From positions 496,001 through 560,000 of the forward strand of contig CAJQUW010016881.1 of the NCBI GenBank assembly GCA_907163375.1: DNA of 64,000 bases. Direction: 5' to 3'. The stretch is from Prostheceraeus crozeri (Eukaryota > Platyhelminthes > Polycladida > Euryleptidae). The notes under the pieces are model-generated. The model saw only the letters and a program-made list of their open reading frames with translations, was not told the DNA's origin and searched no databases. The position numbers and the translations under genes were made by a program. Numbering within the stretch: the first letter of the stretch is position 1; each line of letters opens with the position of its first letter. Below, in pieces: positions 12,470-22,805 of the stretch.

Positions 12470-12550
12470 GGCTATAAACATGGAAATAATATTTCAAAAT
12501 TCAAGATTTCCATACATTTAATACTGTTGTCATTTTGTTGCTGAAGCAAG

Positions 12551-13832
12551 ATGAATAACTGCTTTAATATTAATACCAGGAAGATTACTGATTTTAATTT
12601 GGACATAAAATCTAGTTTGATTGCTGATGATATACCGGCAGATGATATTAATTTCGTAACAGATGAAGAAATTGAAAAGTTGTCGTTAGGAAGCATTCCT
12701 TTTAACACGAAGTCCAAAAGAATATGGGCGTATCGCCATTTTGATTCTTGGCGACAAAAAAGGAATGAGAATCCCGATGAAACTTTCGTATACCTCAGAA
12801 ACCAATAGAAGATTTTTCAATTGAAGAGTTAAACTTTGCAATCCCTCGCTTTATTTGCGAAATAAAAGATAAAAGGGTTGCATATTTAGGCCAAAAACTT
12901 TGAAGGAATTGATATTACAACTACAGCAGTACATCAACATGAATCATAAAAATGAAAATTATCATTTTTTGAGTGATGGCAAGTTCAAAGCCATCAGAGG
13001 CTGCCTTGATTCAATGATGGCGAAATCAGCGGCCGCGGGAATGAATATTCCAAAGAAACAGGCAGAAATTATCACCAAGGAGCAAGAGAATAAGTTATGG
13101 CAAATGGGATTACTGGGTTCTGACACGCCACAAAAACTACTGAACACCATCCTATTTACTGTTGGCCTGAACTTCTCCTTACGTGGTGGCTCCGAACATT
13201 CACTTTTAACAATTGATCAATTTGAAGTTAGAAATGAAGATGGAATGAAAGCATTGTTTTTTACCGAAAAGAAGTCGAAGAACCACAGTGGAACACTGAA
13301 AGACATCAATAGTGACATGAAGGAAGTAAGAGCGATTGAAAATCGAAACGAGATAGACAAAAGACCTCCCCATACATTTGAAAAATATTTAAGTCATCGT
13401 CCTCCAGGGGTTTCGCGATTATACCTTCGGCCATTAGTAAACGCGAGAGGAAATGTGTGGTATTCCATTCAGCCGGTAGGCTTGCACACAATTGAGTCTA
13501 TGGTTGGCGACATAATGAAAAAAGGCCGGATACAGTGGATATCATACCACTCATTCTTTGCGTGCTAGTTCGGCAACTCGTATGTTTGCCGCAGGACTTG
13601 ACAGTAAAATAATAATGAAAATGACAGGTCATCGTAGTGAAAAAGGCGTTAACAGCTATAAACGCATTTCAAAAGACCAAACAAATGCCGCATCCTATCC
13701 TTGATAATTCAAGGAGCAGAAAAAAATGTCGATAACAACCAGATTGATTTGAATAATATTGGTGATGGACATTCACGAAAAAAAATAAAAATTATTACTT
13801 CCAGTGGGACTATACTCGAAATCGACCAGTAA
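12551..13832 (+). pseudogene. Crypton-type tyrosine recombinase, decayed
   Basis: A tyrosine recombinase of the Crypton group, the one behind the DUF3504/KIAA1958/ZMYM-type host proteins. Crypton enzymes integrate a circular DNA intermediate by site-specific recombination. The N-terminal SAM-like, DNA-binding part (KSKRIWAYRHFDSWRQKRNE) and the catalytic part can be read. It has LRGGSEH with the first catalytic Arg, THSLRASSATRMF with the H-x-x-R box, TGHRS, and NSYKRISK with the Tyr nucleophile. The C-terminus ends in ITSSGTILEIDQ (stop at 13830-13832). The frame shifts about four times (near 12800, 12875, 13530 and 13705), so the gene is dead although all four catalytic residues are still encoded. 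Length about 425 aa fits the family. A host-domesticated copy is less likely because of the frameshifts. Confidence 0.82.
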
Positions 13833-14379
13833 ACTGTACGAGTGCATGAACGATCAGTTATCAATAGCCGTTGATTATTTGCCATGTATATTTATGACTT
13901 ATTCAATTATAGGTAATGTTGGAACGTGATACTCTTTTTTAACTAGAATGCAAATTTCTAAGGTTACTGTACATATATTATATTGTCTGACTAAAAATAA
14001 GCCAACAACATGATATTACATCTAGCCTATCGAGAAAATTACATCAACTGTCATCACATTTCTTAGATCAAAGCGTTAACACTTTAGACGATGGCAAAAA
14101 CAACTTGGACGGGCTCCTCCTGACATTTCAGTATCACTTGCGTAATTTGCACAAAAAACCGCTAGTCTGATGTTATATCTCTAGGGTTCTTATGCATATA
14201 GATATTTTTCCGGACATTATCTGCTTAAGCATTGAAATCCCATTGGAACATGCTGTACTGTGATAATGTACTGTCTCCATTGCCGCAATGCAAATTTTTG
14301 GATTATGCATATGAATATATTTGAAGCTGATAATGTCCTACTGAGTGATAGAAGGAGGTTATATATGATATCAGAATTT
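13833..14379. other. 3' flank of the Crypton relic, nothing recognised
   Basis: Non-coding AT-rich DNA. The right end of the Crypton should lie here. No copy of the hairpin block at 12271-12469 was found. Confidence 0.45.
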
Positions 14380-14737
14380 TGAAGCCATCTCTTTCGAAAA
14401 GTTAGTTGATAGCTACATACCAGTCCTTTGTGATACTGTGCACCTGTTTTTGGGTCTATCCCTTGTTGACTGCAATCCCATTGACAGACTACAAAATAGA
14501 TTTCATCGAGTAATTTGTGGCAAAGAGTGTCGAGCACATTGTCTGTCTTCCTTGGCTTTCCGACGTAACACTTTATCGATCAGATTTTTAAGGAAGATCA
14601 AATGTCCTTCTCATGTACTACACTCACTGCTTCCCGTTGTGTCATGGTCAGGACGATTCCTGTTACCAAAGCGAAGAATTATGAGGAGAGGCAGATCTTT
14701 TTTCCCTATTGCTTGCTCTACGTACACTGTACAATAG
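14380..14737 (+). mobile_element. LINE 3'-end fragment (ORF2 C-terminus)
   Basis: The open frame reads FEKLVDSYIPVLCD, then DRLQNRFHRVICGKECRAHC, then LSSLAFRRNTLSIRFLRKI, ending at about 14737. This is the usual C-terminal region after the RT domain of CR1/L2/Rex-type LINEs (the IDRLQNR..R..CG and L..RR motifs). RT and endonuclease are absent, so it is strongly 5'-truncated. It is a different family from the LINE at 5225-6940. Confidence 0.6.
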
Positions 14738-15954
14738 TGAAGTTACTCGTGAGCACGCTTCACCTTTTACAATTGCTCATTTGTTAAAAAATGCGAGAGA
14801 TTTGAGATTGATTATTTAGTCCAATGTTGAATTTCATAATTTATAACTTCTCTCCTTACTTTGTCATCACTTTTGTAAAAATGTAATAATCGTTTGTATC
14901 CGATTTCCATTGACGCAAATACATGCTTACTGTTATTATTATTCATATTCCTAGCAGCATCATCTGCAACACAGTGACAAGACAAGAAGCTGGGTGTGTT
15001 GAAATAATAACTCTATGCCTAATGCCTAATTGCGTATAGATTTTCCAAACAGCAGAAATAGCAGCTTCAAAACCGAAGTAAAATCACAAAAGTAAATTTC
15101 ACTCACAAGCGATGAATTTCCCGACAGCCTCAATGCAGATACATTTCGATAGTCTCGAAAAGGCACACGTGCGATTATCGATTGATTATACAATTGTTGT
15201 AAATAGTTCCCGGCATGTTGTTCTTTATGTTGTTCTAAATTGCGGACAGGTGCAACATGATATTTTCAGTCTGACAGCACAATTTCGAGCACGGAATGAT
15301 CACAGCACTCGTCAATTGAAAATATATTGAATTTTATGGCATTTCCTGTAGTGGCCATCAAACAGTCAAAAACAATATTTCAATTATATCCTCTTTTCGC
15401 TACTGTCTCCGCACTTTAGGTATTTGAAGTCCCTTGAAAGAGATCAACAGATATGAAAAGAACAATTGTGAAATACGATTGCAATTTCAGATTTCCGTAG
15501 TAATTTGCTTGAGGGCATCGAGAAACTTGCGTGAAGTTAATGCTTCATTAATTTTAGGTTGTCAGAAGACACTCCCATTTTTTGCCGGTAAAAATAAAAG
15601 AATGAAATCACTCTACCCACTGGCTGTGGTAAAACAACTGCCTCACGTCTGCAGCCATCAACATGAAAAGCTTAATTAGATTAATGAAAAAAATTATTGT
15701 CATGAAGTCGACATAAAATTCATTCCATAGATTGAACCAAAGCTTATCCGATTTGGTATCTTCAGGTATGAGTGGAAAGTTTATCGAGTCAATGAATCGA
15801 GGCAGCGGCACATCCTTCCCTATCCATTATTTTTTTCATAAAGGGGTACATGTACATGTATGCTAAGCAAGCATTTTGCTCGATACTAAACATAAACACG
15901 TCTCCTCAAGCTAATGAAAAGAAGTGATGGCAGCAAACGGGAGGATAATGATTA
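14738..15954. other. Intergenic, nothing recognised
   Basis: No supported gene or element. Open frames at 15112-15330 and 15434-15679 lack any recognisable motif. Confidence 0.45.
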
Positions 15955-16870
15955 AAGGTTGCACTCGTAATCGAGAAAGGCATTCCCTTGAATTTCTGCA
16001 AATCCATTGGTAAAAAGAAAAACCGAGTTTTACTCGACGTTTCGGGTCCTGACCCTTCTTCACAGAGTTAAAATAGTGCGCATATGATGACATACTACTT
16101 CGACATAAATATGTAAAAGCTGAAAAATATCTACATGGCGCGACCTGTGTTCTCCTACAAGCCAGCAAGCTCATGACGACACTTCATAGATGGACATCTG
16201 TCCTGAATCATGCGAGCTTCTATCAAAGCAGTGTCAACCGTACTTCGCGCTCTCTGAAGGATAATTGTCACATCGAAATCATCAAGGTCAACAGCAGTAC
16301 GATCACGAAGATGCACACTCAATGCACTCTTACTTTCCTAATTCATAATACTCCGCTTATGTTCTTGATATCAAATTTTGAAAGTTTTACCTGTGTAACT
16401 AGCATTACAAATGCGACATTAAAACTCAAACAACATTATAACTATTACAATTTATTTTTTAAGGTTGCACAAAGGTTGCAGTTGTCATGTTTTTATTTTC
16501 ATGTTTATTGCGACTATTTAGACAACGGGACAACTTAGGATTGGTAGTATTAACAAGACGAACATTGAGATTATATTTGCGAATCAGAGAAGTAATTTTT
16601 CTGTTTAAACCATCGTTAGCAAAAGGCATAGATAAATTAATATCTTTATTTTTTTGCATTGGAATGACGCTTCCTGTTCTTTGATTTCCGCTTAAAAACA
16701 TTCTCTTAAAACCGTTCTTCTTAAGCTTTTGTTAAGCGTTATGAATTGCTTCAGTTTTATCTGCTATCGTATAGCATCTTCCCTCGGCTGAGTTCAATGT
16801 ATTTTCTATGAAGTCACTTTTAACATGATGTGGTATCCAGCTGTCTTTGCGTAGCTGTCCATGAAAATAT
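15955..16870 (-). mobile_element. Penelope-like element fragment (PLE 1) with 3' terminal region
   Basis: Read on the minus strand. First comes the linker after the reverse transcriptase (VKSDFIENTLNSAEGRC, then the frame at 16459-16701 with KDINLSMPFANDGLNRKITS and YNLNVRLVNTTNPKL). Next is the GIY-YIG endonuclease region (LSVHLRDRTAVDLDDFDVTI ... ALIEARMIQDRCPS, ending HELAGL). Then comes the non-coding terminal repeat region with the gtttcgggtcctgaccc block typical of Penelope terminal repeats. The copy is old, 5'-truncated (no RT core seen) and broken in several places. Confidence 0.75.
16023..16068 (-). ncRNA. Hammerhead-ribozyme-like relic in the PLE 1 terminal region
   Basis: On the minus strand the order is a degenerate CUGANGA-like box (ctgtgaagaa), a perfect stem II (gggtc AG gaccc), then GAAAC followed by GTC. 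A short gagt/actc stem follows. Known Penelope terminal repeats carry hammerhead ribozymes with exactly this stem II plus GAAAC arrangement. Here the first core box deviates from CUGAUGA, so catalysis is doubtful and this is a relic. Confidence 0.6.
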
Positions 16871-17584
16871 CTGCTACGATTCTAGTTGCTTATTGAGGCA
16901 TTTTCAAATTTAGAGTCGTTAAATGATGCTCTTAATAACTACGGTAGCGGAACATGTCTAAGCTACTTATAAAGTCACTAAAGTCGCTGCACATCAGTGC
17001 ACATTTATGCTTAGTTAAATTTTGATCACTATCTTATTTTATATGTCTCTGTCTTACATACGCATAGCCCATGCGCATGTGTACTGTAGCATCACACACG
17101 TATATAACACGCATGGAAGAATATAAGAAGCATTCTAAAATAACCTCATAGAATTCGACATTTTTCGAATCAAGCGAAATCATAAAAATACCTCCTTGAA
17201 TAGAATAGTTTTCGTATCACTTTGATTATTTATCTTTATGAAGTTACTACTAACAATTGGTTTTAGGTAATAAACTGAATAAAGGCACTTTCTTCATTGC
17301 ATCAGACATTAATTTTCATTCTCATTTGGCTGAGAGGCACTCTATTCACCAAACTCACCCTTGCAAACTCACATCTACTCAATGCCCCAAACTAATTTAG
17401 TGATAGTAGTTAAGTGCATATATTTCATTAAAAATAAAAATCAGTCAATACAAATGATTATACAAATAACGGAGAGGAAAGTGTGACATTTACATACACA
17501 AAGTAAAATAAAGTTTCAGTTACTCAAGAGTTCAATCTCAGTGTTGGAAGGACATATTGTACTCAAGACAAGCTTTTATAAAAA
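16871..17584. other. Between two Penelope-like fragments, nothing recognised
   Basis: AT-rich sequence without recognised coding content. It may include further eroded PLE sequence at its left edge. Confidence 0.4.
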
Positions 17585-18381
17585 ATGCGTTGCTTCTTCA
17601 AGCGGTGCGAAAAGCGTCTATTGAAAAGCGTACACGATGAGGAACAATTTCTCTCAAAGGATGAAGTAGGTTTTCACATTTCAGTAAAAAAAGAAAATAA
17701 TAACTTGATGAACAGGTCATCAATATCCCACAATATGCTACATTTACATCTGAATCCGCATAATATGATGAGCACGTTTCGCAATGCGACGAATCCTAGG
17801 TTGTACACTTTGAACAAAAAAGTGCAGGAAAAACTCCCCAAAGGTTACGGTCGTCGAGTATTAAAATTAAAATAGTACACGACAGATCTTCGGCGTCCAG
17901 CGCCTTCGGTGGTCGATCTTACAATAAAACACGTTATGAGGCAAGCAAGCCGCCTTTATTTAATAAAACAATTAAATATTGCGACTGCAATATTTGTAAA
18001 GACTTGGCAAATACTAAATTTACTTGTAGAGAGCGCTTTGTGGTTTACCAATACGTATGTGTTCATTGCGGAGACTTTTATATTGGTAAAACAGCGAGGA
18101 TGTTGAAAACGAGACACTATGAACATATCAGAGCAATTGTGAATAAAAATAATAGCAGCCCTTTATATCAACATCTTATAGACAAACACAACGGAGAGGG
18201 TAGCATCGGAAATTTTCAGGTCGGTCTCATTAGTGAACTGTCCAACACACGAGACACAACAATAGCAGAAGCAAAGGCAATCACACACTTGAAACCTACA
18301 ATAAACAGGAAATACGAACTTCCACACTACAATCTGACGTCACAATTAGACATGCATTCATACAGCCAGCACATTTCTTAA
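17585..18381 (+). mobile_element. Penelope-like element fragment (PLE 2) with GIY-YIG endonuclease
   Basis: The + strand carries frames at 17585-17875 and 18004-18381. The second holds a complete-looking GIY-YIG nuclease domain: a Cys-rich lead-in (YCDCNICKDLANTKFTCRER), then VVYQYVCVHCGDFYIGKTAR as the GIY and YIG strands, then R..EH (TRHYEHIRAI), then LYQHLIDKHN and a C-terminal EAKAITHLKPTINRKYEL. This layout matches Penelope endonucleases. The stretch between the two frames reads as the linker in a third frame, so the copy is not intact. No RT core was found upstream. The reading direction is opposite to PLE 1 and the sequence differs, so two families are present. Confidence 0.75.
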
Positions 18382-18554
18382 TATCACTCATTCTTCACAT
18401 ATCTTCACACGGCTTGCTTGCCTCATACGTGTTTTATTGTAAGATCGACCACCGAAGGCGCTGGACGCCGACGATCTGTCGTGTACTATTTTAATTTCAA
18501 TACATCGACGACCGTAACCATTGGGGAGTTTTTCCAGCACTTTTTTGTTGAAAA
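17809..18554. repeat. Inverted repeat (about 145 bp arms) around the GIY-YIG region
   Basis: 17809-17952 and 18410-18554 are inverted copies at roughly 93 percent identity. Both arms encode the same linker peptide (KLP.GYGRR ... HDRSSASSAFGGRSYNKTR), once on each strand. The spacer of about 457 bp holds the GIY-YIG domain. This looks like a second copy of the element, inverted and truncated, joined to the first. Confidence 0.8.
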
Positions 18555-19122
18555 TCATTATGATCTCCCGTCGTCTGGTCAATTTCGTGTACACTTTGAG
18601 TACGGTGACAAAAAATGGGAGCAAGATACGTTAACAAAGATGAGATAATCACGCTATATACTTCAACAAGCTGACTTTTAGATAGATACGGCTTTAGTCG
18701 ACGAATGACATAAAGCCTTTGTGAACATGCTTTCGAAACTGATTTAAAATGCTCGTCCTAGGTTTAATTTACAGACCAGATGACACCAAGAATTTTTAGG
18801 ACTTTCACTACCTTGATATCAGTATCATTGGCACGGGTCGCTGTCGTTGATAGAATTCATGTACAAGTACAATACATGTACAATTCATACAAGAGTTTTC
18901 AGCTGTGTTATGTCGATCCATTTTATGTGGTAACTTTGCTGAGCATCTCTTTTTCACAGTAATGACACATTCGGAGAACGTTTAAAGAGAGTGAAGAAAT
19001 TGTCATTCGACAGTCGAATATTGAAAAGCTGCTTCCCCGAGGCAGCCATCAACATTTAAATTTCTTCATTAATTTTCTTATAGAATTAAATTCTTATGAA
19101 TCCCTTGGACTTTGTATTTCAG
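18555..19122. other. Intergenic, nothing recognised
   Basis: The left edge still belongs to the inverted PLE 2 piece (minus-strand frame to about 18624). A small palindromic patch (atgtacaagtacaatacatgtac) lies at about 18857-18880. Otherwise featureless. Confidence 0.4.
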
Positions 19123-19296
19123 GATCCCGACATTGAATCCCAGGATCTCGAGACGGGTCTGAGTAGCGGAGTTCCCCGTCAAGTCGAACACTGGTCAGTC
19201 AGTGGTTGGTGCTTGACAAAGCAGATGAATGCGACTGACGCGATTCTGTTGAATTCAAAACCGGATGATAAGTTGTTGATTTCGTGTCTTGATTAG
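19123..19296 (+). CDS. Possible terminal exon of an unknown host gene
   Basis: An AG acceptor (tttgtatttcag, ending 19122) is followed by 57 open codons in phase 0 and a TAG at 19294-19296. The peptide (DPDIESQDLETGLSSGVPRQ..., later VEHWSVSGWCLTKQMNATDA) has balanced, protein-like composition and higher GC than its surroundings. No family recognised, no partner exon found upstream, and no close polyadenylation signal. It could be chance. Confidence 0.25.
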   Translation, partial: DPDIESQDLETGLSSGVPRQVEHWSVSGWCLTKQMNATDAILLNSKPDDKLLISCLD

Positions 19297-20645
19297 TTCA
19301 TGTGCAATTCAGCTACTTCAATTCAAGTAATATAAGCTTGCAACTTGATTTGATATTGGTTCTTGTTAGTGTTCAAAAGATCATTACGAGTTAGCCTGCC
19401 AATATGCGACTAATTGTCAGTGGAAAGGCTAAACTGACACGGCTCACGACCTCAACATTATATTATATCGATCATGTTCGTCGGTCACATGTTGGGCTTG
19501 GAACATTTCGGTAGAGCTGCCACCTGCAACGTTTCGAATACTTCTCTAGTGTCTTATCATGACGCCGCTGAAAACTCTTCTAATTCACAATGCATTAGAA
19601 TTAGGCATCAACAACTTGTCTGTATATTGTAGATATCGAACGAAGACGACCGGGCATTTGGAATGTAAGCGCACGCACTATAAACTTATCATCAATGCAG
19701 ATATCGGAGGGTCCAATTTTTAAACGGAGTTTTTGTTTGCTAATGATGCTTATAATCAGCTGTGATTAGCAGTTGGCTTTTTTACCTTCTCAGACATGCT
19801 CGATAAGCAGATACGGCTTTCAAAATGTTGCTGATTTTAGAAAACCAAAAGACCACATCAATTGAGGACAAGATGTAGAATTACATGAACATAATCTGTT
19901 AAAATAACTCATTTTCGCCAAGAATGCAGTTGCGACTTTTTAACTCAGCTAACAAGGCAGAATAAGATAGCCAATGAGAACAATACTTACTTAGCGCTTC
20001 ATTGATCCTATGAATATAGCAACATCAATGGTTAAATTGTGTGTTTGACATTTATCTGGAGCTTAGAATTCTCAAATTTTGAAATGCGTTCAGTAATGCA
20101 ATATACAAATACGAATCAGTTCGCCTCTGGCTTATTCATGCTCTATGGAAAATGAATATATAGGAAAACTGGACATCTAAGTTTATGTCAAGCCTTATAA
20201 CCCTCGGTGGTCCAAGGGTTTACATAGATAGAAAAAGCAGACTTTTGAAATCCAATAAAACAATGTATATACATTGCGATTTTTTTATACTTTAGCTTTT
20301 TACATGTATTTTCATTGTTGTTATTTGTAGTTTATCCCAGCAAGCCCCTAATTATATCCCGTGAAATAATTCGAAATAAACAAACTTTCTTTTAACCATT
20401 TCTATAACTATTTTAAAACAATTCATGCTCTTTAACACAAGTCACACTACCTAATATTTTTGTAGTGGGTAAATTCTCCTCCCTGGGCATCAACTCCGAC
20501 TATTATGACTTCACTACAATTTCGATGAGTGTTGTAGTATAAGGCACTACAAGGTCGTGGTTGTCTTTGAACCTTTCAATAACGAATATCAACTGCGATG
20601 ACCATCCAACGGTTCCGTCAGTGCTTGTGAGGGTCCAAGCAAAAC
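19297..20645. other. Intergenic, nothing recognised
   Basis: AT-rich sequence. A minus-strand open frame at 20503-20784 runs into MITE copy B. Its left part (FVIERFKDNHDLVVPYTTTL) has no recognised domain and is not called. Confidence 0.4.
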
Positions 20646-21083
20646 GTGGGCAAAAAGTAATTTTTAATACATTGCAGAGATAGGAAAAATAGTCGTGCGC
20701 CGCTTGCAGATTGCAGTGAATTCCTTCAAAATGCTCTGATCGCCACGATTCCTTCAGATTCGAGGAATTCAGATAATTGCGCAAAAGTTTTCTCGATAAT
20801 GTTGGGACATCCGAACATTATTAAAAAAGTTATCAGGCGCACGAAAAAAACGTTCACAAACTTCTCTGTAGAACTTGACATCGACTGTGTTTCTTTGCTG
20901 TTTGATCCGTTTGATAAGTCACTGAAACTTCGTAAAATTTGGCGTGTTTATTATTGAACTGGCTGCTGATTGTTCAATTACTATGGCATTATGTCAGCAG
21001 ATTGTGCCATTTCATTAACGTTACATGTTCCAATGTTTCCTTTCTAGTCAAACAGAAGAAGAGACGACCTGTCTAATTCTGGG
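20646..21083 (+). mobile_element. MITE family M1, copy B, left-truncated
   Basis: Matches M1 copies A, C and D from the gggcaaaaagtaatttttaat block to the right terminus tctaattctgggg. About 80 bp of the left end, including the left terminal repeat, is missing. It lies about 310 bp upstream of the LSM14 start codon, so it may sit in or next to that gene's promoter. Confidence 0.8.
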
Positions 21084-21392
21084 GCGATATCAGTCAATCG
21101 TGCATAGACATCACAATAAAGTTTCTATTACTTCCGTTACTATCAATACAATTCAATCGATTATCATAAAGTTTTGTTGGCTCTTTGACAGTACGTATTC
21201 ATGATGTAGATTGCAGTTCATATTGCACAAATGCTATCGTTTGATAATTTGGTAGACCATCATCAATTGTGTGATTACGACTCAGTGCGCTACTATTTCT
21301 ATCTCAACAGAGGTGCTGGCAGCTTGTCATTATTGTCCGTGTGAATTGAACGGTTGAAACGTGTGTATTCAAACATTTGTGGTTCATTTAAG

Positions 21393-22805
21393 ATGACTGT
21401 AAACTCTGCATCCAGTGATAAGCCTCAGCAAATGGCAACTGTCGGTACGAAGATTACCCTCATCTCGAAGGCACAGGTTCGATACGAAGGTGCTCTATTT
21501 TCGGTGGATCCAGTGGATGGCACTGTCGGTTTGGCACGCGTGAAAGTTTTCGGAACTGAAAACCGCAAAAGTGCCCCGAAAACTGTGCCTGCTTTAGATG
21601 AAACCTACGCTTATATTCTCTTTCGTGGTACTGACATTCAGGATCTTACTGTCAATGATTCGGCTTCACGTGATGTGAACAATAACGAAAAAGACGATGT
21701 GTCTTCGTTTTTGACAGATCCTGCAATCATTCGAACAGCCGTTCAACCACCTCAAGATTCTCAAGTGGGTAATGCCCAGAGTGGCAACATTTTGGCTGTC
21801 AATGACAGTGGTGGAAATCGTGGTGGAGGAAGGCATCAGTACTTCCACCCGGACGCTTTGTCAGCGCGTAATCGAAACGTTTCTGAAAGTCGCGATGATC
21901 CAGCTCCTCGTCGAAATGGCTACAACAATAGGCGCGGTGGAGGTCAATTCTATCGAGATTACGGGGATCGTGATCGGCCTGACGGTCGCATGAATTATCG
22001 TGATCGTGACAGGGATGAGATGAATGGACGCAGACGAGGTCCAGGGTTCTATGGATGGCAGAATCAATACGAGAATCGATATTATGATAACCAATACCGA
22101 TACAGTCCTAATGACGGTGGGAATTTTTACGGTGGATACACCGGTGGATTCAATCATTATAATTATCAGCAACCCCCTCAGCGAGTTGTCTTCTTGCCGC
22201 GTGGAGCCACCCGCAATGGTCAACCGAGAGGGAACGAAGGCCGTCGAGATGCCCCTCTTGAACATTATGGTATGCAACAGTACAATAACAGACCAGGACC
22301 GCGCCCAGGGCAGCCGATTTTACGGCGACCTGTCGTAATGTATGCCCGACAGCCTGGAATGAATGAAGGACCCTCGCAGAATGCTGACTACAGGCGACAA
22401 AGACAAAGAAACTCTAGTGGATATTATCAACGTCAAGGACAGGGATTCAAATCAACCAGTCAGAACAAGAATTTGCCGAAGGAATATTTGAGTGATTATG
22501 ACTTCGAGAAAATGAATGCTGAGTTGGAACAAGAATACAAGAAAGATCCGATTGACGAATCTGAATCCGCCTCACCGGAGAAAGTCGATGGAGACTTGCC
22601 AAATGGAGATGCTGACAGTCCGTCTCATTGCTATGACAAGCAGAATTCATTCTTTGACAAGATCTCCCGGGTTTCGGAGGCAGTGAAGTCGAAAGTTGCG
22701 CGAGCTGATGAAAAAAGAATCAATGAAGAAACCTTTGGTCGTCAATTTCGCTCAGCACGCAGAGGCCGCAGATCGAATTCTAGGCCGTCTCAAGGTTACT
22801 ACTGA
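21393..22805 (+). CDS. LSM14: LSM14 / Trailer hitch / CAR-1 family RNA-binding protein (RAP55)
   Basis: 470 aa. Family members bind mRNA, repress translation and help assemble P-bodies and maternal RNP granules with DDX6/Me31B. Domains in order are: the LSm14 domain (about 14-92, with GTKITLISKAQVRYEGALFS and RGTDIQDLTVN), a long Gly/Arg/Asp/Tyr-rich low-complexity region with RGG repeats (about 140-350), the FDF motif (about 366-385, YLSDYDFEKMNAELEQEY), the FFD box (about 416-432, QNSFFDKISRVSEAV) and the TFG box (about 437-450, KRINEETFG) with an Arg-rich end. Complete order and length fit a functional protein. The start is the ATG at 21393; an in-frame TTG at 21354 is not used as a start here. 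No intron interrupts the coding region, which is unusual for this family in animals. A candidate polyadenylation signal AATAAA lies at 23156. MITE copy B ends about 310 bp upstream. Confidence 0.95.
   Translation: MTVNSASSDKPQQMATVGTKITLISKAQVRYEGALFSVDPVDGTVGLARVKVFGTENRKSAPKTVPALDETYAYILFRGTDIQDLTVNDSASRDVNNNEKDDVSSFLTDPAIIRTAVQPPQDSQVGNAQSGNILAVNDSGGNRGGGRHQYFHPDALSARNRNVSESRDDPAPRRNGYNNRRGGGQFYRDYGDRDRPDGRMNYRDRDRDEMNGRRRGPGFYGWQNQYENRYYDNQYRYSPNDGGNFYGGYTGGFNHYNYQQPPQRVVFLPRGATRNGQPRGNEGRRDAPLEHYGMQQYNNRPGPRPGQPILRRPVVMYARQPGMNEGPSQNADYRRQRQRNSSGYYQRQGQGFKSTSQNKNLPKEYLSDYDFEKMNAELEQEYKKDPIDESESASPEKVDGDLPNGDADSPSHCYDKQNSFFDKISRVSEAVKSKVARADEKRINEETFGRQFRSARRGRRSNSRPSQGYY

Noticed and set aside
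10287-14379. LTR-type or virus-like element around the tyrosine recombinase (DIRS-like)
   Set aside because: No reverse transcriptase, RNase H or split direct repeats were seen. The protein sequence fits Crypton/DUF3504 recombinases instead.
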